A stretch of 8,572 nt of DNA from Lachnospiraceae bacterium (GTDB lineage Bacteria > Bacillota > Clostridia > Lachnospirales > Lachnospiraceae). Where the stretch lies: NCBI GenBank assembly GCA_024695225.1, contig JAILIO010000058.1:1-8572 (forward strand). Direction: 5' to 3'. The notes under the pieces are model-generated. The model was not told where the DNA came from. It was given only the letters and a program-made list of their open reading frames with translations, and searched no databases. Every line of letters starts with the position of its first letter. The stretch's first letter is position 1. Below, in pieces: positions 1 to 4,990 of this stretch. Both the position numbers and the translations under genes were made by a program.

Positions 1-53
1 TGGAGACATACCCTTACAATATAAATGACGAAGCATTCAATTATTTCAGGTGA
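1..53 (+). CDS. 3' end of an unidentified upstream gene (partial)
   Basis: The third forward frame is open from the window edge (first full codon at 3) to TGA at 51-53 and encodes ETYPYNINDEAFNYFR. The other two forward frames stop within about 35 bases. The residue mix looks like an ordinary protein C-terminus, but sixteen codons are too few to name a family. It ends about 200 bases before the cellulose synthase gene and on the same strand, so it could belong to the same locus. Chance openness cannot be excluded. Confidence 0.35.
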   Translation, partial: ETYPYNINDEAFNYFR

Positions 54-78
54 GCGGGGGTATTACGCAGTGCGGACT

Positions 79-169
79 ATGAATGATGAAAATGAACGAT
101 GAAAATGAACGATGAAAATGAATGATGCAAATGAATGATGCAAATGAATGATGCAAATGATCGATGTAC
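79..169 (+). repeat. 13-bp tandem repeat array upstream of bcsA (7 units)
   Basis: Seven consecutive 13-base units begin at 79, 92, 105, 118, 131, 144 and 157. Units 1-3 read ATGAAYGATGAAA, units 4-6 are identical ATGAATGATGCAA, and the last is the diverged ATGATCGATGTAC. A weaker 13-base echo returns at 198-223, where GATCGAT recurs at exactly 13 bases. The unit is not a multiple of three, so the array shifts frame each time and is not one coding sequence. Every unit carries ATG, and several give overlapping seven- or eight-codon mini-ORFs ending in TGA. Confidence 0.9.
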
Positions 170-196
170 AGTATAAGATCACATAAAGGATTCAGA

Positions 197-218
197 CGAT
201 CGATCAAAGTGATCGATG
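197..218 (+). promoter_or_regulatory. GATCGAT inverted repeat / hairpin in the bcsA leader
   Basis: ATCGATC at 199-205 pairs perfectly with GATCGAT at 211-217 across a 5-base loop (AAAGT). GATCGATC at 198-205 is itself a palindrome, and TGATCGATG also occurs at 158-166 inside the repeat array. No T-tract follows, so this is not an intrinsic terminator. It lies about 26 bases upstream of the SD (GGAGG, 244-248). It could be an operator for a dimeric regulator or an mRNA leader hairpin. The structure is seen directly; the role is inferred. Confidence 0.45.
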
Positions 219-255
219 GAAGACAACAGGTTGCGAATTTTTCGGAGGACAGGAA

Positions 256-2622
256 ATGCCGGCGGAGGATAAGAAAAGCAGATTAAGATCATTTCTTCTG
301 GATACAAGGGGAAAGATATGGTTTTTTATCAACATGTTCTTTACCACAGTGTATTTGATCTGGAGGATATTTTTCACAATACCCTTTGATTTCGGACTTG
401 TGTCCGTGATCGCAAGTTCTTCCCTGTTCATCGTGGAAGTGCTGGGAATGGTGGAGGCCTTTGTCCACTATCTCAATATGTTCAATGTCCACGACTATCC
501 GAGGCCCGAAGTGCCGCTTGAGCTTTTTCCGGATATTGACGTTTTTGTCCCCACATACAATGAGGGCGTGGAAATAATAGACAAGACACTGAACGCGTGC
601 AAACATCTGAAATATCCCGACAAGTCAAAGGTCCATATTTATCTCTGTGACGACGGGAACAGAGATGAAATGGAAAAACTGGTTGCAAAGAGGCAGGTGA
701 CATATCTCACCAGGGAGAAACATGAACATGCCAAGGCCGGCAATCTGAACAACGCCCTGGATCACAGTTCTTCGCCTTACATAGTGACCATCGATGCGGA
801 TATGATCCTGAAGAGTGATTTTCTCATGAAAACTGTCCCTTATTTTGTGGATGCAGAACTCAGAAATGAGGGCAGGGAAAAGGAAGACAGGATAGAACTG
901 GGCTTCATCCAGACTCCTCAGAGTTTCTACAATCCCGATATGTTCCAGTTTAATCTCTTCTCGGAGAACAGGATCCCTGACGAACAGGATTATTTCTACA
1001 AGGATATCCAGGTCGCAAGGACCAGGACAAATTCGGTCATATATGGCGGCTCAAACACACTTATTTCCAGGAAGGCCCTTATGGATGCCGGGAAATTCTA
1101 TACCAACGCCATAACCGAGGACTTTGCAACGGGGATACTCATAGAAGAAAAGCAGTATGTTTCCCTTGGGCTTGGGGAGACACTGGCCTCGGGTCTGGCT
1201 GCGGATTCCCTTCACGATCTGATCCAGCAGAGAGTCAGGTGGGCCAGGGGAGTTATCGCCACAGGCAGGAAACTTCACATCTACACATCGCAGAATCTCT
1301 CCTTCGCCCAGAAGATGAACTACTGGGCTTCGGTCTGGTACTGGTATGCGCCTCTTAAGAGATTTGTGTACATTATGTCCCCCATAATCTACGCCACCTT
1401 CGGGTACATGGTGTTCAAGTGCACCCTTCCGCAGATACTGCTGTTCTGGCTTCCTATGTATGTGTCCAGCAATATCTCTTTGAAGATGCTGTCCCATAAT
1501 GTCAGGACCACAAAATGGACCAGTATATACGAGACAGCACTGTTCCCATTTCTGCTGCTGCCGGTCATAATGGAGACCTTCGGTATCTCGCTCCGGGTTT
1601 TCAAGGTTACGAATAAGTCAAAGAAAAAGACTGCGGACAAGGGAGGGAATATCCTGCATATGGTGCCGTTCCTGTTTTTGATAGTTCTGTCCGTCTTCGG
1701 TATCATCAACTGTATAGTGAGTATGTTCAACTCTTCGTCCCTGACCCCGGTGGTCGTATTGTTCTGGCTGGTGTACAATCTTTTCCTGCTGGTCATGTCG
1801 CTGTTCTTTGTAAACGGACGTGTGCAGCACCGTTCGGAAGAGAGGGCAAATGTGAAAGAGCCTGCGGTGGTGAGCCTGGATAACGGAGAGATCAAGTGTA
1901 CAACATCTGACATTTCCGAATCGGGACTCTCCGTTAAAATGGATAAGCCCTATTATATGAAAGAGGATGAGCCCATAAGCGTGACCGTATCTTTCCAGGA
2001 TTATACTGTAACCCTTTCCGCCATAGTGGTATATGTCAAACAAAATGTTGAAGGGGATTGGCTTTATTCCATGAAGATCAAAGATTTCCACGGGATGAAG
2101 GATGACTGGCTCATGATAATATATGACCGTATCCCTACGCTTCCGGTGATAATAAGGAATGATGCGGGTTCATTTGACGATCTGAGACTGAACATGAAGA
2201 AGAGGGTGACTGCACCCTTCTATCAGAAACGGTGCTATCCCAGGGTTCTGCTGGATATGGAAATACCCTGCAAAGAGATCAAAGAAGGAAAGATAAAAGT
2301 CCATGATTTTAATTACGCTTATTTCACCCTTTCAGAGGAAGCGCCCGAACTGACTGATATGCATGTGGCATTCAGCAGGAATGCAGTCTTTGAACTGGAA
2401 TTTGACCGGGTGCTCAGAAACGGCAAGAAGCTCTACTCCGTAAAAAATCTGGAGGAGGTCATGGACGACAGGGAAGCCGCAGACGAAGTCCTGGAATTTT
2501 TGGTGGAGCATGAAAAGAATGCTGAAGTCGAGAAAAAACGTGCACAGAGAAAGAAAAGCAAGAAGGCGGAACAGCTATTCAACGATATGTCCTTTTGGGA
2601 TGAGGATGGTAAAGGCGCATGA
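256..2622 (+). CDS. bcsA: cellulose synthase catalytic subunit (BcsA-type GT2) with PilZ domain
   Basis: Processive family 2 glycosyltransferase that would polymerise UDP-glucose into beta-1,4-glucan and export it through its own membrane channel. Two N-terminal membrane helices (about 20-44 and 46-72) precede the GT domain (about 92-340), with CDDGN (131-135), DAD (180-182), QTPQ (219-222), YGGSN (263-267), TED (287-289) and QQRVRW (324-329). Further membrane helices follow to about 519, with the gating-loop motif FKVTNK at 449-454. The PilZ domain has RSEER (526-530, RxxxR) and DISESG (552-557, DxSxxG), the c-di-GMP ligands, so activation by c-di-GMP is expected. Residues 650-735 look like a second, degenerate PilZ. 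The C-terminus is a charged Lys/Glu tail. The start is set by GGAGG at 244-248, seven bases upstream. The stop overlaps the next gene by ATGA. No BcsB gene is seen in the window. The closest named system is C. difficile CcsA. Confidence 0.93.
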   Translation: MPAEDKKSRLRSFLLDTRGKIWFFINMFFTTVYLIWRIFFTIPFDFGLVSVIASSSLFIVEVLGMVEAFVHYLNMFNVHDYPRPEVPLELFPDIDVFVPTYNEGVEIIDKTLNACKHLKYPDKSKVHIYLCDDGNRDEMEKLVAKRQVTYLTREKHEHAKAGNLNNALDHSSSPYIVTIDADMILKSDFLMKTVPYFVDAELRNEGREKEDRIELGFIQTPQSFYNPDMFQFNLFSENRIPDEQDYFYKDIQVARTRTNSVIYGGSNTLISRKALMDAGKFYTNAITEDFATGILIEEKQYVSLGLGETLASGLAADSLHDLIQQRVRWARGVIATGRKLHIYTSQNLSFAQKMNYWASVWYWYAPLKRFVYIMSPIIYATFGYMVFKCTLPQILLFWLPMYVSSNISLKMLSHNVRTTKWTSIYETALFPFLLLPVIMETFGISLRVFKVTNKSKKKTADKGGNILHMVPFLFLIVLSVFGIINCIVSMFNSSSLTPVVVLFWLVYNLFLLVMSLFFVNGRVQHRSEERANVKEPAVVSLDNGEIKCTTSDISESGLSVKMDKPYYMKEDEPISVTVSFQDYTVTLSAIVVYVKQNVEGDWLYSMKIKDFHGMKDDWLMIIYDRIPTLPVIIRNDAGSFDDLRLNMKKRVTAPFYQKRCYPRVLLDMEIPCKEIKEGKIKVHDFNYAYFTLSEEAPELTDMHVAFSRNAVFELEFDRVLRNGKKLYSVKNLEEVMDDREAADEVLEFLVEHEKNAEVEKKRAQRKKSKKAEQLFNDMSFWDEDGKGA

Positions 2623-3731
2623 AAGTAAAGTATGTCCTTAAGATCCTGCTTTTGATTGTGCTGGCTGCAGCTTTTGTGGCAGGGACAGCTTATTTCATAG
2701 GCACACGCATGGCATACAGTAAGGGAGAGACACAGCGGTTTGTAAAACAGCTGGGAGCAGGCATAAATGTGGGCAATTCCCTTGATGTTTACGATGCGGA
2801 TGTGAAAGAGGGCTTGTTTGAGGAAGCGTGGGGGAACCCTCCGCTTCATAAGGATCTGTTCAAGACCATCCGAGCAGCAGGATTTAAGACGGTCAGGATC
2901 CCCGTATCCTGGGGGGATCATGTTGATGACGGTTTCAATGTGGATCCCGCGTGGATGTCCCGGGTGCATGAAGTTGTGGATATGGCGCTGGATTCCGGCC
3001 TGTATGTCATAATCAATTCCCATCATGAACCATGGAGATCCTTGGTCACCAGAAACGATGCCTGGATACGGTACAGGAATATGCTGCTTTGGCGGCAGAT
3101 CGCCGAAGAATTCAAGGACTACGATGAGAGACTGCTCTTTGAAGGGATGAATGAACCCCGCCTCATCGATTCTGAAATGGAGTGGACAGACGGAGACGCA
3201 GGGCTTAAGGGTTTTGTAAATGAGCTTAACGGTGACTTTGTGGATACGGTGAGAGCAACCGGCGGGAAAAATTCTGACCGTTATCTTCTTGTGACCACAT
3301 ATGCAGGAAAGGCAACCGATGCCACGGTCATGGTGCTAAAGGATTTCCTCGATGAGAGAAAGAAGGACAGGCGTCTGATCGCCTCTGTTCATATGTACAT
3401 GCCATACTCCTTCGCCCAGGATGAGGATGGGACTGACAAATGGGATCAGGAGAACCCCGATGATCTGAAGGATATAGAACTCGGAATATCTTCCATGATG
3501 ATACTGAGAGATGCGGGATATTCGGTCATGCTCACGGAGTACGGCGCAAAGGATAAAGGCAATGATGAGGCCAGGATAGCCTGGGCTACATATTATGCCG
3601 CAAGATGCAATTACAACGGCATAGCCCGTATCTGGTGGGATGACGGATCTGATTACGCTTTGATAGACCGGGAAAAACTCGTGTGGAAAAACACCGAACT
3701 GAACGCCATCGCAGCCTATAGCAAGGAATAA
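2619..3731 (+). CDS. membrane-anchored GH5 endo-glucanase of the cellulose operon (CcsZ/BcsZ-like role)
   Basis: Glycoside hydrolase family 5 enzyme, expected to cleave beta-1,4-glucan by a retaining mechanism outside the membrane. An N-terminal hydrophobic segment (about 5-28) after MKVK is a signal anchor or signal peptide. The fold motifs appear in order: GINVGNSLD (48-56), WGNP (71-74), GFKTVRIPVSW (88-98), NSHHEP (133-138), NEP with acid/base Glu179, HMY (258-260), LTEYGA with nucleophile Glu307, and IWWDDG (338-343). Both catalytic glutamates are present, so it should be active. The length of 370 residues is normal for a single-domain GH5, with no carbohydrate-binding module. ATG overlaps the bcsA stop, implying translational coupling. 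Gram-negative operons use a GH8 enzyme (BcsZ) here, whereas C. difficile uses the GH5 enzyme CcsZ, so editing or release of nascent cellulose is the likely role. Scavenging of external glucan is less likely given the coupling. Confidence 0.9.
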   Translation: MKVKYVLKILLLIVLAAAFVAGTAYFIGTRMAYSKGETQRFVKQLGAGINVGNSLDVYDADVKEGLFEEAWGNPPLHKDLFKTIRAAGFKTVRIPVSWGDHVDDGFNVDPAWMSRVHEVVDMALDSGLYVIINSHHEPWRSLVTRNDAWIRYRNMLLWRQIAEEFKDYDERLLFEGMNEPRLIDSEMEWTDGDAGLKGFVNELNGDFVDTVRATGGKNSDRYLLVTTYAGKATDATVMVLKDFLDERKKDRRLIASVHMYMPYSFAQDEDGTDKWDQENPDDLKDIELGISSMMILRDAGYSVMLTEYGAKDKGNDEARIAWATYYAARCNYNGIARIWWDDGSDYALIDREKLVWKNTELNAIAAYSKE

Positions 3732-3772
3732 GGCTGCTGTAGCAAGATATAGTAAGAAGAGGAGGAACTTTA

Positions 3773-4252
3773 ATGGAGTATTTTATTTTTCAGTGGCCCG
3801 AGATCCCGGAGGGAATGTTTACTTATCCTACCAGCCTGCTTGTATTCCTCCTGTATGCGCTTATGCTGTCCGCCTCAGTTATAATGATCTTCAGAGGCAG
3901 ACAGGCAATGACTGCACTTTGTTCCATAGTCCTGGGGTCATATCTTGAGATCGAAGCGGTATCCCGGATAGGGGCTTTGGGATATTCGGTAAATCTGAGG
4001 ATCCTTATCCTGGCAGCGACTACCTGTGTGCTTTTTGCTCTTGTATACTTCATAATCAACATTTTGGGCAAGATTCCTGTGAAACTGGGGATCAAAGGCA
4101 TGCCCTGGGTGTCATCGGTTCTGTGCTCAGCTCTTGGGAGCGCCATAACCATACAGATCATATGGCTCAAGATCTTCAGATGGCCCACAAATGTATGTCT
4201 GATAATAATGGCGGCTCTTTTCGTGCTGGGAGTGATCTTTCAGAGGAAATGA
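3773..4252 (+). CDS. small polytopic membrane protein, function unknown
   Basis: A 159-residue, strongly hydrophobic protein with four clear membrane segments (about 19-40, 75-98, 111-132 and 139-156) and a possible weak fifth near 45-62. There is no signal peptide cleavage motif and no catalytic motif that I recognise. A strong SD (AGGAGG, 3760-3765) lies seven bases before the ATG. It starts 41 bases after the glucanase stop on the same strand with no terminator between, so it is probably the third gene of the cellulose operon and could be an accessory membrane factor for glucan synthesis or export. That role is inferred from position only. Its stop lies nine bases before the -35 box of the tRNA-Gly promoter, with no terminator visible, so read-through into the tRNA-secG unit is possible. 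Confidence 0.85.
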   Translation: MEYFIFQWPEIPEGMFTYPTSLLVFLLYALMLSASVIMIFRGRQAMTALCSIVLGSYLEIEAVSRIGALGYSVNLRILILAATTCVLFALVYFIINILGKIPVKLGIKGMPWVSSVLCSALGSAITIQIIWLKIFRWPTNVCLIIMAALFVLGVIFQRK

Positions 4253-4261
4253 TCAAAAGTT

Positions 4262-4290
4262 TTGACAAAGCAGAAAGAATGTGATAATAT
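4262..4290 (+). promoter_or_regulatory. sigma-A promoter for tRNA-Gly and secG
   Basis: TTGACA at 4262-4267 is a perfect -35 box. GATAAT at 4283-4288 is a five-of-six -10 box, preceded by TG at 4280-4281 (extended -10), with a 15-base spacer. Reading TAATAT at 4285-4290 instead gives a 17-base spacer but a poorer -10. Either way the start point falls about 25-30 bases before the tRNA. Confidence 0.75.
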
Positions 4291-4320
4291 TCCCTTCGTG
4301 TGTTTTATAAATGTGTTTTA

Positions 4321-4391
4321 GCAGGTGTAGTTCATCGGTAGAACACCAGCTTCCCAAGCTGGTAAGGTGGGTTCGATTCCCATCACCTGCT
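4321..4391 (+). tRNA. tRNA-Gly (anticodon CCC)
   Basis: The cloverleaf is complete. Acceptor GCAGGTG (4321-4327) pairs with CACCTGC (4384-4390), with discriminator T at 4391. The D arm has GTTC and GAAC around ATCGGTA. Anticodon stem CCAGC (4346-4350) pairs with GCTGG (4358-4362) around loop TTCCCAA, giving anticodon CCC at 4353-4355, which decodes GGG glycine codons. The T arm is GTGGG-TTCGATT-CCCAT (4367-4383). CCA is not encoded and must be added. The secG start codon is only 27 bases downstream with no terminator, so one transcript probably carries both. Confidence 0.96.
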
Positions 4392-4418
4392 TTAAAATAA
4401 ATAAGTGAGGTGCTTCAG

Positions 4419-4661
4419 ATGGAAGTTTTAAGGATCGTGTTGATGGTGGTTTATATAATAGCCAGTATAGCGTTGGCGGTGGTGATACTTATGCAGGAGG
4501 GCAAGTCCCAGGGACTTGGCGCCATCAGCGGTGCGGCTGATACATATTGGGGCAAGATAAAAGGGCGTTCCCTTGAAGGAAAGCTTGAACTGGTCACAAA
4601 GATCCTGGCAGTGTTCTTTGTGGTTGCGGCTTTGATACTCAATATGCAGTCCTTCGGCTGA
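4419..4661 (+). CDS. secG: protein translocase subunit SecG
   Basis: Small subunit of the SecYEG protein-conducting channel in the cytoplasmic membrane, which assists SecA-driven export. The 80 residues hold two membrane helices (about 5-25 and 59-77) joined by the conserved loop LMQEGKSQGLGAISGAAD (24-41), followed by TYWGK and GRSLEGKL. I chose the ATG at 4419 because GAGGTG (4407-4412) is an SD six bases upstream. The in-frame GTG at 4410 would lie inside that SD. The gene follows tRNA-Gly directly and ends just before an intrinsic terminator. Its position ahead of rnr and smpB is the usual order in many Firmicutes. Confidence 0.95.
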   Translation: MEVLRIVLMVVYIIASIALAVVILMQEGKSQGLGAISGAADTYWGKIKGRSLEGKLELVTKILAVFFVVAALILNMQSFG

Positions 4662-4679
4662 TAAGAGAATGATCTTCAG

Positions 4680-4710
4680 GCACCCCGACATCCGGGGTGC
4701 TTTTTCTTTT
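4680..4710 (+). terminator. intrinsic terminator of the tRNA-Gly/secG unit
   Basis: GCACCCCG (4680-4687) pairs perfectly with CGGGGTGC (4693-4700) around the loop ACATC, and TTTTTCTTTT follows at 4701-4710. The eight GC-rich pairs and T-tract are textbook. It lies 18 bases after the secG stop and separates that unit from rnr. Confidence 0.95.
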
Positions 4711-4738
4711 TATCGGTATTGAAAATATCATGGCATCA

Positions 4739-4990
4739 GAACGTGAAGTGAGATGAACAAGAAGTGAGAAAAGGAAATACGAAGTAAAAATATGAAAAAA
4801 TATGAAACAGGAAATATGAAACGGGAAACATGAAGCAGGAAAACATGAAGCAGGAAACATGAAACAGGAAACATGAAGCAGGAAAACATGAAGTGATATA
4901 AACAGGAATCAGAAACAAGAATTAAGAAACAAACAGATAGTAAGAAACAGGAAGTGAGAGAAACAGGAAAATGAGAAACAGGAATTTCAA
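4739..4990 (+). repeat. degenerate purine-rich repeat region between secG and rnr
   Basis: The core at 4802-4893 has six units of 14 or 15 bases starting at 4802, 4816, 4830, 4845, 4859 and 4873, consensus ATGAARCAGGAAA(A)C, plus a partial unit at 4888. Flanking sequence is a decayed version: GAAGTGAGA occurs at 4745, 4761 and 4951, and GAAACAGGAA-like words continue past the rnr start codon. The top strand is almost all purine except within ATG or GTG and CA steps. Unit lengths vary and stops are frequent, so it is not one protein. Each unit looks like a weak SD (CAGGAAA) followed by ATGAA. I see no conventional gene here. Confidence 0.88.
4894..4902 (+). promoter_or_regulatory. possible extended -10 promoter for rnr-smpB
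   Basis: TGATATAAA reads as TG-N-TATAAA, an extended -10 element about 70 bases before the rnr start. No recognisable -35 lies 16-18 bases upstream. The sequence is A-rich by composition, so a chance match is possible. It is listed because rnr follows a strong terminator and needs a promoter somewhere in 4711-4970. Confidence 0.25.

Noticed and set aside
79..169. CRISPR array
   Set aside because: The 13-base units are directly adjacent with no unique spacers, and no cas genes are nearby.
54..255. c-di-GMP (GEMM) riboswitch upstream of bcsA
   Set aside because: None of the conserved GEMM core segments is recognisable; the gap is taken up by 13-bp repeats and a simple GATCGAT hairpin. Control by c-di-GMP is better explained by the PilZ domain.
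1389..2091. Long minus-strand ORFs within bcsA
   Set aside because: They are shadows of the strongly supported bcsA frame, without SD sites or recognisable domains.
4410..4418. GTG start for secG at 4410
   Set aside because: The GTG lies within the SD sequence GAGGTG (4407-4412); ATG at 4419 has correct spacing and gives the usual SecG N-terminus.
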